This document shows, piece by piece, positions 55,682 through 64,000 of a stretch of DNA of 64,000 nucleotides. The DNA is from Acinetobacter tibetensis. GTDB lineage: Bacteria > Pseudomonadota > Gammaproteobacteria > Pseudomonadales > Moraxellaceae. The position numbers were made by a program, and so were the translations under genes. Numbering within the stretch: position 1 is the stretch's first letter; every line of letters starts with the position of its first letter. The notes under the pieces were generated by a model, which saw only the letters and a list, made by a program, of their open reading frames with translations, did not search any database and was not told where the DNA came from. Where the stretch lies: NCBI RefSeq assembly GCF_023824315.1, contig NZ_CP098732.1:868001-932000 (forward strand), read 5' to 3'.

Positions 55682-57052
55682 TTATTTTGAAAAAAAGCAA
55701 GATTTGCCCTGTTTTTCCTCAATTTGTTTGACCCAAGTCTCATGTGCGGCCAATTCTTCTTCGGAAGGTAAGATGACGGCTAAGCCCGTTTCATCAACTT
55801 GGCGTCGTCCACTTGTGCCTTGTTGTTGTTCACTTTGCGATAGCGCATCGATATCAAATGACACTTGTCCGCCCGTCATTGCCAAATAGACGTCGGCTAA
55901 AATTTCAGCATCGAGCAATGCACCATGGAAAGTACGGTCGCGTTGTGCGATTTCGTAGCGTCGTACCAAGGCATCCAAGGAGTTCTTTTGTCCAGGATGT
56001 TTGCTTTTTGCCATCGCTAAAGTATCAGTGACTTCGCAGACTTCAGAGAGTGCACCATGACCTGTACGCTTAAACTCCATATTTAAGAAGTTCATATCGA
56101 AGGTCGCGTTATGCGCAATAATCTCTGCGCCTTTTAAGTAGTCAAACAAGACGTCTGCAATTTCTGCATATTTGGGTTTGTCTGTTAAAAACTCATCGGT
56201 AATGCCGTGGACATTGACCGAGTCACCGACTTCCTTTTCAGGATTGATATAAATATGGATGGAGCTGCCTGTGAGTTTACGATTGATCATTTCAATCGCA
56301 CCGACTTCAATAATGCGATCGCTGTCCTGAAAATAGAAACCTGTGGTTTCGGTATCCAGAATTAACTGACGAGGACCAATGGCTTCAACGGTTGAAGGCG
56401 TAATCACAATATGCGGATGCATCGTAGTCGTTTGTTTTTGTGAATCTTGAAGCATTTCCATAGGAATGGTGGATTCAGAGACTTCATCTTCAACACATTC
56501 AGGTTCCACAGGCTCAGCTTCTTCTCCTGCAAAATCTAGTCCGAAAGGGTCGTCAAAAAGCCAGTCGGATTCAGCTTTTTTTTTATCTTCCGTGTTGTTT
56601 TCTAGTACTGCTGTTAAATTTTTTGCGGTTTGGTCAGCGCCTAAATTCGCTAATTGATCTGCCATTTCGTTGCCCGCGTGACCTGAATGACCTTTGATCC
56701 AGTTCCATTCAATTTCTCGACCTTGGCAGACACTATCCAACTTTTGCCATAAATCGGGATTCTTAACATCTTTCCAGTTTTTCTTTTTCCAACCATGAAT
56801 CCATTCGGTAATGCCTTGTTTGACATAGTTGGAGTCTGTCCAGATAATTAACTTGGCAGATTTGGGACAAGCGAGTACGCCTTCAATTGCTGCGGTTAAC
56901 TCCATGCGGTTATTGGTGGTTTGAGTTTCGCCGCCAAAGATTTTACGTTCTTCGGTCGCTGTAACAATATAAGCTCCCCAACCTCCGAGTGCACTATCTT
57001 TACCATTTCCGCGACAAGCGCCATCGACATAGAGCGTAATTGTTTCAGACAT
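55682..57052 (-). CDS. RNase HI - DNA polymerase III epsilon fusion
   Basis: A 456-residue two-domain protein. Residues 1-140 are ribonuclease HI (D10 in VDGACRGNG, E51, D73 in WTDSNYV, D132). An acidic linker of about 80 residues follows. Residues 228-395 are the DnaQ proofreading exonuclease (D233 and E235 in DTETTG, D319 in NATFD, H376 and D381). A tail past residue 400 probably binds the polymerase alpha subunit. E. coli encodes rnhA and dnaQ as separate, divergent neighbours. A fused form is, to my knowledge, seen in Acinetobacter. Confidence 0.93.
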   Translation of the reverse strand: MSETITLYVDGACRGNGKDSALGGWGAYIVTATEERKIFGGETQTTNNRMELTAAIEGVLACPKSAKLIIWTDSNYVKQGITEWIHGWKKKNWKDVKNPDLWQKLDSVCQGREIEWNWIKGHSGHAGNEMADQLANLGADQTAKNLTAVLENNTEDKKKAESDWLFDDPFGLDFAGEEAEPVEPECVEDEVSESTIPMEMLQDSQKQTTTMHPHIVITPSTVEAIGPRQLILDTETTGFYFQDSDRIIEVGAIEMINRKLTGSSIHIYINPEKEVGDSVNVHGITDEFLTDKPKYAEIADVLFDYLKGAEIIAHNATFDMNFLNMEFKRTGHGALSEVCEVTDTLAMAKSKHPGQKNSLDALVRRYEIAQRDRTFHGALLDAEILADVYLAMTGGQVSFDIDALSQSEQQQGTSGRRQVDETGLAVILPSEEELAAHETWVKQIEEKQGKSCFFSK

Positions 57053-57270
57053 AAAGGGTCATCCAGCCAGCAAAGAAAGTTAACAGAAGCGAATCTAATT
57101 TCGTATTGTATAACGCATTTGTGCTTTGGAAGTGGATTACATGGTTAAATTTTAATTTCTTGTAACATTTATCATGGAATCGCGCTAAATTATTGCCTTG
57201 AGTCTCTGCCGTGCTTCACTACAATGGCAGTGCTAAAAATAAATTTTATACGAGTTGTTTGGATTTTTTT

Positions 57271-60200
57271 ATGTATAAACCAACCACGTTCTTGTGGCAG
57301 CCCTCGGTTCCGACATTATTTAAGATTACTGTATTGGGTTCAGCACTTGCTGCATTAGGATTAACCACAGGTTGTGCATCGAGCCAGAGTGCAACTAAGG
57401 CTGCTGCATCAAAACAGGTTGGCTCGAATTATTTAGATGCAAATAGTTTAGATTCTTTGGAAGATCTTTTATCTGCCACCGATATGCGTGCCGTAGAAGG
57501 GGATCGTCTACTTATTTTAAAACATGGTGATGTGTGGAAGCGCATGACGGTCGGTTTTAAAATGGATCTCAATCACTGGGATTCGCGTATTGAAGCACAG
57601 CGCAGTTGGTTCGTCTCTCGACAACCCTATATTGAGCGTTTAAGTGCGCGTGCATCACGTTATCTTTATCACACTGTAAAAGAAGCCGAGCGTCGTGGTT
57701 TGCCGACTGAACTCGCGCTATTGCCGATTATTGAAAGTTCTTATGACCCTGCTGCAACCAGTAGTGCGGCGGCGGCGGGACTTTGGCAGTTTATTCCAAG
57801 TACGGGTCGTATTTATGGGTTAAAACAGTCTGGCATGTATGATGGCCGTCGTGATGTGGTCGAATCTACCCGTGCAGCTTATGAATTCTTAGGTAGTCTG
57901 TATAACCAGTTTGGTTCTTGGGAGTTGGCTTTGGCAGCGTATAACGCCGGTCCGGGGCGAATTCAACAGGCGATTAACCGTAACCGTGAGGCTGGATTGC
58001 CAACCGATTATTGGTCTTTACGTTTACCACAAGAAACCATGAACTATGTGCCACGTTTCTTGGCAGTGGCGCAGATTATTAAGAATCCGAATGCTTATGG
58101 TGTGACATTACCTCCGATTGCCAACCGACCGCACTTTAGAGAAATTAGTGTAGGGCCAGCAAACTTAAATGATGTTGCTGCGATTACAGGTTTAAGCCGC
58201 GCAGAATTGTATGCGCTCAATCCAGGTCATCGTGGTGATCAGATTGATAGTAGCAGCCCAATGCGTATTTTGATTCCTGCGGATATTAGTCCATCGATTG
58301 ATGCAAAATTATCTAAATTACAATCGAACTCAGGCGGTTTATGGGCAAGTGCTGCACCTATTACGAATAATAATTCGACTGCGACGGTCATTACGCCAAG
58401 TAAAGCCACACCGCCGACTTTGGTTGCCAGCAACACCACGAAAACAACAAGTTCGAAAACGACCACTACAGTGACGACGAATACAGGCCGTCCTTTATCC
58501 ACTACACCACGCGGTGCGGATGCTTTAGCGGCTTTTGCTTCGAATACAGTTGTTCCGAGCGCGCCACGTATTCCTGTTGCAGTCACACCTGCTAAAGATG
58601 TGAAGCCAGTGAGTGTAGAACCACCAATTTCTGCGGTGGAACGTGAGCAGATTATGGCAGCGGTTCAAGCGGAAGATGCAACCAAAACTGTGGATCAAGT
58701 CTTACAACCTGTAGCAACTAAGGCTGAACAAGAACAAGTGGTTGCAGAGATCAAACAGATTGCACCGCAGGGCACAGAAATTGTTGATCCTTATGATGGC
58801 AAGATTAAACTGACCGCTATTCAGACCAGCCAATCTGTAGCAGAGCAACAAGGTAAAGAGTTAACCAAAGGTTTCGCTTATCCAAAATCGGTAACAGACA
58901 ATACCAAGTTAGACTCAGAAGAAGCTCAACTGAATAAAGACAAGAACTATGTGAAAACAGCATCTGAAGTGGTTGTGGTACCGCCTAAAGGGAAGCGGAC
59001 CACTTATACAGTTCTGCCAGGTGATACTTTAGCAACGATCGCATTGAAAAACGGCGTGAACTGGCGCGATATTGCCAAATGGAATCAGATTGATCCGAAT
59101 GCAATGTTATTTGTGGGCACCAGTATTTATTTATACGATGCTAAACCTGTTGCGCAAGATCGTTCTTCCAATAATGCCAATAGCAAACCAGACAGTTATG
59201 TGGTGCAAGCCAATGACAATTTGACCAGTGTTGCAAGCCAGTTTGGTTTATCGGTGAAACAGTTGGCGGACTATAATGATTTGACCGTGACCAGCGGTTT
59301 ATTTGTGGGTCAGAAATTGTCTTTAAAAGACAGTGGTTTAACCACAGCGAAGAAGTCGACTGAAAAAGCCGCGGCAAAGAGCAGCAATATTAAAACCAAA
59401 TCATACGTGGTGAAACGCGGTGAGTATTTAAAACTGATTGCTGACCGTTATGCTTTATCTAACCAAGAGTTGGCGGAATTAACATCTGGCTTACATGCGG
59501 GTAGTGATTTAATGGTTGGACAAAAAATTAATGTTCCAGTCAATACCGTAAATCAGGATGCATCGACATCGGAAAAAAATATCACGGTAAAAGTAGACAG
59601 TCCAAAAGTTGAGACCAACATTAAGACTGAAACTTATAAAGTTCAGCGTGGCGATACCCTATATAGTATTGCATCACAGTCGAAAATCTCGCTCAGTGAT
59701 TTGGCTGAACTGAATAAGATTTCAACCAACAGTGGTGTTTACGTTGGACAAACCATTAAAGTACCAGCAGGTTCTACTGTGCCAGAAAGTTATGTGGTGC
59801 AATCTGGCGATAGTTTGTCCGCTATTGCCAGTAAATACAATTTAAACCAAGCCAATTTAGCGACCTTAAATGGCATGAGTCGTAATGCCAATGTTCGTGT
59901 TGGGCAGCGATTAAAACTCACAGGGGAACTTCCTGAGATTGAACAGCCAAGTGAGAGTTCAGTTACTACAAAAGACCTGCATGTGGTGAAATCGGGTGAG
60001 ACCTTAAGCAGCATAGCCAAGAAATATCACTTGCAGTTAAGTTATTTGGCAGCGCTAAATGACTTGTCAACCAATGCTTCGGTTCGTATTGGGCAGCGTT
60101 TAAAAGTTGAAGGTGATTTACCAAGCAAGATGACAGCTAAAGTTGATACAGCCGTGAAAAAAAGCAGTATGAGTAATAAAGATACTGAGAAATATACGGT

Positions 60201-60480
60201 AAGATCGGGCGAGTCATTGAATGCAATTGCGAATCGTACAGGTATTTCAGTTTCCGAATTGGCAAGTTTAAATGACATGAGTTCGCGTACTGGCTTACAG
60301 GTTGGTCAAACCATTCTGATTCCGAAAACGGTGAAAGAATATAAGGTGAAATCAGGTGATAATCTGATTCGCTTGGCTATACGTTATGGTGTTGAGGCAA
60401 GTGCTTTGGCTGAAATGAATGATTTGAAACCATCTGCACAGTTAAAAATTGGTGATGTGATTAAAGTTCCGAATCTTTAA
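57271..60480 (+). CDS. mltD: Membrane-bound lytic transglycosylase D with eight LysM repeats
   Basis: A 1069-residue lipoprotein (lipobox TTGC, Cys35). The SLT domain at residues about 140-270 has LALLPIIESSYDP with catalytic Glu155, AAAGLWQFIPSTGR and LAAYNAGPGR. A long Thr/Ser/Ala/Pro-rich linker follows. Eight LysM repeats then run from about residue 590 to the end (motifs such as YTVLPGDTLATIA and YVVQSGDSLSAIA), against two in E. coli MltD. It cleaves and binds peptidoglycan. The start is ATG 57271 after GGA; an upstream extension to 57211 lacks support. Confidence 0.93.
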   Translation: MYKPTTFLWQPSVPTLFKITVLGSALAALGLTTGCASSQSATKAAASKQVGSNYLDANSLDSLEDLLSATDMRAVEGDRLLILKHGDVWKRMTVGFKMDLNHWDSRIEAQRSWFVSRQPYIERLSARASRYLYHTVKEAERRGLPTELALLPIIESSYDPAATSSAAAAGLWQFIPSTGRIYGLKQSGMYDGRRDVVESTRAAYEFLGSLYNQFGSWELALAAYNAGPGRIQQAINRNREAGLPTDYWSLRLPQETMNYVPRFLAVAQIIKNPNAYGVTLPPIANRPHFREISVGPANLNDVAAITGLSRAELYALNPGHRGDQIDSSSPMRILIPADISPSIDAKLSKLQSNSGGLWASAAPITNNNSTATVITPSKATPPTLVASNTTKTTSSKTTTTVTTNTGRPLSTTPRGADALAAFASNTVVPSAPRIPVAVTPAKDVKPVSVEPPISAVEREQIMAAVQAEDATKTVDQVLQPVATKAEQEQVVAEIKQIAPQGTEIVDPYDGKIKLTAIQTSQSVAEQQGKELTKGFAYPKSVTDNTKLDSEEAQLNKDKNYVKTASEVVVVPPKGKRTTYTVLPGDTLATIALKNGVNWRDIAKWNQIDPNAMLFVGTSIYLYDAKPVAQDRSSNNANSKPDSYVVQANDNLTSVASQFGLSVKQLADYNDLTVTSGLFVGQKLSLKDSGLTTAKKSTEKAAAKSSNIKTKSYVVKRGEYLKLIADRYALSNQELAELTSGLHAGSDLMVGQKINVPVNTVNQDASTSEKNITVKVDSPKVETNIKTETYKVQRGDTLYSIASQSKISLSDLAELNKISTNSGVYVGQTIKVPAGSTVPESYVVQSGDSLSAIASKYNLNQANLATLNGMSRNANVRVGQRLKLTGELPEIEQPSESSVTTKDLHVVKSGETLSSIAKKYHLQLSYLAALNDLSTNASVRIGQRLKVEGDLPSKMTAKVDTAVKKSSMSNKDTEKYTVRSGESLNAIANRTGISVSELASLNDMSSRTGLQVGQTILIPKTVKEYKVKSGDNLIRLAIRYGVEASALAEMNDLKPSAQLKIGDVIKVPNL

Positions 60481-60494
60481 TTCGTCAATCTAAG

Positions 60495-62345
60495 ATGTCG
60501 GATGTTCGTTTAACGAGCCAAAAAGTTGCCATGCTATTGCTATGTTTAAGCAGTGGTATGGTGACGCAGCAGGTGTGGTCAGCTTTGCAGACGACGCCGT
60601 ATATTGCTGTACATGGTCAGCCCCAATATACCAAGCTCAAGGCAATGCCTTATGCTAACCCTCAGGCCCCAAAAGGCGGATATATCAGCACTGCTGCAAA
60701 TGGTACTTTTGATAATCTCAACAGTATGAATGGCAAAGGTAGTGCAACAGAAGGTGTCAATTATTTATTCGATACATTAATGGATAATTCCTTAGATGAA
60801 TCTGGGGTGATGTATCCGTTATTGGCAGATCAAGTCACGTTTGACCCTGCAAATCCGCAATTTATGATTTTTCATTTGAATCCTCGGGCGCGTTTTAGCA
60901 ATGGAACGCCTGTGACAGCAGAAGATGTTAAATTCAGTTTTGATGCGTATCAAACCAAAGCCAATTTAGGCTTACAGATGTATTTGTCGAATTTGGCGAA
61001 AACAGAAGTCCTGTCCAAATCACAAGTTAAATTTATTTTTAGGTCGAGCAAAAACAAGGAAATGCCACTGATTGTGGCGAGTTTACCCATTTATTCCAAA
61101 TTAGATTGGAAAAATAAGGATTTTACTCGAATTACCTTGCAACCCATTTTAGGCTCGGGTCCTTATTTAATTGAGCGTATAGATGCAGGGCGCAGTATTA
61201 CCTATAAGCGCAATCCGAATTATTGGGCAAAAGATTTAATGGTCAATCGGGGGCGTTATAATTTTGATCGGTTGAAATATGTCTATTACCGTAATAATGA
61301 TATTGCCTTTGAAGGTTTTAAGTCGGGACAGTACACCTTACACGAAGAAAAGAAGACCAAGACATGGGTCACGGGCTATCAATTTCCTGCTGTAAAAGCA
61401 GGATGGGTCAAGCGATATAGTCATCGTTTAGCGCGACCCGTGGTCAATCAGAGTCTGGTCTTGAATACGCGTAAAGATCTTTTTAATGATATTTATTTTC
61501 GTCAGGCGCTGAGTTATGCCTACGATTTTGAATGGCTGAATAAAGCGTTGTTCTATGGACAGTATCAGCGTTTGCAAAGCCATTTTCAGAACAGCGAATT
61601 GGCAGCAACGGGACAACCGAGTGCTGCTGAATTAAAATTATTACAACCTTATTTACCCAAGTTACATCCTGTGCAACGACAAGGTGCGCTCTTCAATTGG
61701 CAGTATCCAAAATCGGATGCGGGTGGATTCAATCGCCCGAATTTACTCCAAGCACGCACTATTTTGCTGAAGGCGGGTTACCAATATCGACAAGGTCAGT
61801 TGTATGGTAAAAATGGACGGGCGATCCAGTTTGAAGTTTTGCTTTATCAAGAAGGCGCACAGCGTACGATTATGCCGTGGATTCGAAACCTAAAAAAATT
61901 AGGTATCAATGTGAAGCTGCGTCAGGTTGATGTCTCGCAATATATGGAACGGATGCGTCGTTACGAATTTGATGTAACCACTTTGGAAATGCCACAATCG
62001 CTTTCACCTGGTAGTGAGCAAGCACAAATGTGGAGTAGCAGTGCAGCGCGCGAGTTTGGCAACTATAATTATGCAGGCATTCAAAATGCTGCCATCGATG
62101 CTGCGGTGCAACAGGTCATTCAAGCACCGAATCGGCAACAATTAATTCTGCGCACTCGAGTGTTGGATCGCTTGTTGCGGGCAGGTTATTATCAAATCTT
62201 GACCTATGGTAAAAATGACAATTGGTATGCGTATTGGAATATGTATCAACAACCTAAAGTCAAACCAAAACTATCTTTGGGTTTAGATTATTGGTGGAGT
62301 GACCCCACTCAAGCCCAAAAAGTCAGTCAATTTCTCGGTAAGTAA
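60495..62345 (+). CDS. yejA: Peptide ABC transporter substrate-binding protein, YejA-like
   Basis: A 616-residue periplasmic solute-binding protein of family 5. A hydrophobic signal (VAMLLLCLSSGMVTQQVWS) is followed by the YejA-like opening YIAVHGQPQYTKLKAMPYANPQAPKGG. NFDPANPQFMIFHLNPRARFSNGTPVTAEDVKFSFDAY is the family core. YejA proteins deliver peptides such as microcin C. It begins 14 nt after mltD and is followed by two permease genes, so mltD and yej may be co-transcribed. The ribosome site is weak. Confidence 0.87.
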   Translation: MSDVRLTSQKVAMLLLCLSSGMVTQQVWSALQTTPYIAVHGQPQYTKLKAMPYANPQAPKGGYISTAANGTFDNLNSMNGKGSATEGVNYLFDTLMDNSLDESGVMYPLLADQVTFDPANPQFMIFHLNPRARFSNGTPVTAEDVKFSFDAYQTKANLGLQMYLSNLAKTEVLSKSQVKFIFRSSKNKEMPLIVASLPIYSKLDWKNKDFTRITLQPILGSGPYLIERIDAGRSITYKRNPNYWAKDLMVNRGRYNFDRLKYVYYRNNDIAFEGFKSGQYTLHEEKKTKTWVTGYQFPAVKAGWVKRYSHRLARPVVNQSLVLNTRKDLFNDIYFRQALSYAYDFEWLNKALFYGQYQRLQSHFQNSELAATGQPSAAELKLLQPYLPKLHPVQRQGALFNWQYPKSDAGGFNRPNLLQARTILLKAGYQYRQGQLYGKNGRAIQFEVLLYQEGAQRTIMPWIRNLKKLGINVKLRQVDVSQYMERMRRYEFDVTTLEMPQSLSPGSEQAQMWSSSAAREFGNYNYAGIQNAAIDAAVQQVIQAPNRQQLILRTRVLDRLLRAGYYQILTYGKNDNWYAYWNMYQQPKVKPKLSLGLDYWWSDPTQAQKVSQFLGK

Positions 62346-62420
62346 GACGAGAAATATGCCCGTTTTGACAGAGATAACCAGATCGGGAAGGTAAATTATA
62401 CAGAAGATAAGGATAAGCAA

Positions 62421-63485
62421 TTGGGTACGTATATTCTAAAAAGGTTATTCCTGATTATTCCGACCTTATTTTTTATTTTGTGCATTAATTTTGCCGTGAT
62501 TCAGATTGCCCCAGGTGGACCTGTGGAGCGTGCCATTGAACAGGCGGAGTCTTTTCAGCGCTTACAAGCCGCGAAAGTGGGTGTCTCTGCTGAAAACAGT
62601 AATTATCAAGGGGCGAAGGGACTCAGTCAGGAGATGATTCATCAGATTGAAGCCCAGTATGGTTTTGATCAGCCTGCGTATATACGTTTTGGCGTGATGC
62701 TTAAGAATTATGTCACTTTGGATTTTGGTGTCAGTTTTTTTAAAGATAAACCAGTGACGCAATTAATTTTGGAAAAAATGCCAGTCTCTGTTTCACTCGG
62801 GCTGTGGAGCAGTTTGCTGATTTATTTTATTGCGATTCCTTTGGGGATTAAAAAAGCCAAGCAACATGGTTTATGGTTTGATAAAACAACGTCTCTCATT
62901 TTAGCCATTGGTTATGCTGTCCCAGCTTTTGTTTTTGCTATTTTGTTGATTGTTTTTTTTGCAGGTGGCAGCTATTTTCAATGGTTCCCGTTGCAAGGTT
63001 TGGTCTCGGATAATTTTCAACAATTGAGTTTACTGGGTAAAATTCAGGACTATTTCTGGCATTTAAGCTTGCCTTTATTGGCGATGGTTTTGGGAGGCTT
63101 TGCCAGTTTGGCTTATTTGACCAAATATTCTTTTTTGGAAGAATTGAATAAACCTTATGTTTGGGCAGCACGTGCCAAAGGCTTGAGTGAATCTCGTGTT
63201 CAGTATGGGCATATATTTCGAAATGCTGTATTGGTGATTATGGCGGGTTTACCCGAAGCATTGGTCAGTATTTTCTTTGTTGGTAATTTATTTATCGAGA
63301 TTGTATTTAACCTTGACGGCTTGGGTTTGTTGGGATTCGAGGCCATTATTCAGCGCGATTATCCTGTCATCTTCGGGACGTTATTTGTTTTTACCTTATT
63401 GGGCTTAATTCTGCGTTTAATTTGCGATGTGCTCTATCAATGGATTGACCCACGAATTGATTTTGAATCACGAGGGAAATACTAA
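62421..63485 (+). CDS. yejB: Peptide ABC transporter permease, YejB-like
   Basis: A 354-residue inner-membrane permease with about six spans. The N terminus LKRLFLIIPTLFFILCINFAVIQIAPGGPVERAIEQ and the cytoplasmic EELNKPYVWAARAKGLSESRV EAA loop match YejB. The start is TTG at 62421 with AAGGA seven bases upstream. Its stop overlaps the next start as TAATG. It pairs with the downstream permease to form the channel. Confidence 0.92.
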   Translation: MGTYILKRLFLIIPTLFFILCINFAVIQIAPGGPVERAIEQAESFQRLQAAKVGVSAENSNYQGAKGLSQEMIHQIEAQYGFDQPAYIRFGVMLKNYVTLDFGVSFFKDKPVTQLILEKMPVSVSLGLWSSLLIYFIAIPLGIKKAKQHGLWFDKTTSLILAIGYAVPAFVFAILLIVFFAGGSYFQWFPLQGLVSDNFQQLSLLGKIQDYFWHLSLPLLAMVLGGFASLAYLTKYSFLEELNKPYVWAARAKGLSESRVQYGHIFRNAVLVIMAGLPEALVSIFFVGNLFIEIVFNLDGLGLLGFEAIIQRDYPVIFGTLFVFTLLGLILRLICDVLYQWIDPRIDFESRGKY

Positions 63486-64000
63486 TGTCTCCCATGATTC
63501 AAACACGTCTACAACGTTTTCGACAAAACCGTTTGGGGTTTCTTTGCTTTATTTTATTTAGTCTAATTTTTGCGGTGTCCTTAGCTGCAAATTTAATTGC
63601 CAATGAAAAACCCTTATTGGTCAAATATCAGCAGTCTTTTTATTTTCCTGTATTTAAGAGCTATCCCGAAACCACATTTGGCGGGGTATTTGAAACAGAA
63701 GCTGATTATAAAGATCCTGTAGTACAGCAATTGATTGCTGATCAGGGCTGGGCGGTATGGCCCGTGATTCGGTACGCGGCACAAACACCAAATTTAGATT
63801 TAGCGGTACCTGTTCCGTCTGAACCGACAGCGCAAAATTGGTTGGGTACGGATGATCAAGGCCGAGATGTGCTCGCCAGAATTTTATACGCTTTACGTGT
63901 TTCACTATTGTTTGGTTTTGCTGTAACCCTATTTTCAGCAGTAATAGGTATCTTTATTGGAGCAGTACAAGGCTATTATGGTGGTTGGGTCGACTTAATT
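63485..64000 (+). CDS. yejE: Peptide ABC transporter permease, YejE-like, 5' part
   Basis: At least 172 residues, running off the right edge. It opens with one hydrophobic span (GFLCFILFSLIFAVSLAANL), then a periplasmic region typical of YejE (NEKPLLVKYQQSFYFPVFKSYPETTFGG and NWLGTDDQGRDVLARILYALRVSLLFG), which also holds the start of the permease core. The ATG shares a base with the yejB stop. An ATPase gene (yejF) is expected outside the window. Confidence 0.9.
   Translation, partial: MSPMIQTRLQRFRQNRLGFLCFILFSLIFAVSLAANLIANEKPLLVKYQQSFYFPVFKSYPETTFGGVFETEADYKDPVVQQLIADQGWAVWPVIRYAAQTPNLDLAVPVPSEPTAQNWLGTDDQGRDVLARILYALRVSLLFGFAVTLFSAVIGIFIGAVQGYYGGWVDLI

Noticed and set aside
58239..58586. 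Minus-strand frame of 115 codons inside mltD
   Set aside because: It mirrors the Thr/Ser-rich linker codons and only yields a Val-rich artefact.

Overview
The window looks like chromosomal DNA of an Acinetobacter species (Moraxellales, Gammaproteobacteria). DNA is AT-rich. The gene set and several genus-typical arrangements support this: an RNase HI-DnaQ fusion, a MesX/MesD oxygen-dependent methionine synthase module, GTP-type PEP carboxykinase, and the zapA/ygfB/pepP/ubi neighbourhood. No rRNA, CRISPR array or intact insertion sequence was seen. The calls rest on reading motifs and family resemblance, not on a database search.

Layout. 0-9 kb: the end of a PhoD-type phosphatase, tRNA-Cys and tRNA-Leu, folD, a lysine-methyltransferase-like gene, a KgtP-type permease and glpD. 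9-17 kb: pckG, an overlapping lipid kinase/phosphoesterase pair, the groES-groEL operon with a recognisable heat-shock promoter, a LuxR-type regulator and dgkA. 17-27.5 kb: an RND pump gene without its usual partners, a DUF4112 protein, htpX, two lytic transglycosylases, ttcA (preceded by a cluster of DnaA boxes), an SCP2-domain protein, greB and tRNA-Ser.

27.5-37.2 kb is an accessory segment. It starts with poorly recognisable genes and a dead transposase fragment. A LysR regulator follows, divergent from an isochorismatase-type hydrolase and a YtcJ-type amidohydrolase, then small membrane proteins (XapX, DUF1275, TMEM175-like), an aldehyde dehydrogenase and a LuxR regulator. One DUF1275 copy is a frameshifted pseudogene. 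This reads as an uncharacterised catabolic island with its own regulators.

37.7-50.7 kb is a core division/ubiquinone locus: 6S RNA, zapA, a coiled-coil gene, ygfB, pepP, ubiH, a ubiI-type gene, a SutA-like RNA polymerase regulator and rsmI. Between pepP and ubiH lies about 6 kb that interrupts the order familiar from E. coli. It holds an AT-rich membrane protein, an acetyltransferase remnant, the flavin reductase/mesD/mesX genes, and a two-gene unit of an unknown protein plus an ADP-ribosylglycohydrolase.

51-64 kb: yraN, a DolP-like BON lipoprotein, an esterase, nudC, a ChpA-like protein, the rnhA-dnaQ fusion, a MltD-type transglycosylase with eight LysM repeats, and the start of a yejABE-type peptide ABC transporter that runs off the end. 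The most promising places for new biology are the 45.0-46.6 kb ADP-ribosylglycohydrolase pair, the 28.7-37.2 kb island, the DnaA-box cluster at 23.4 kb and the coiled-coil gene overlapping zapA.
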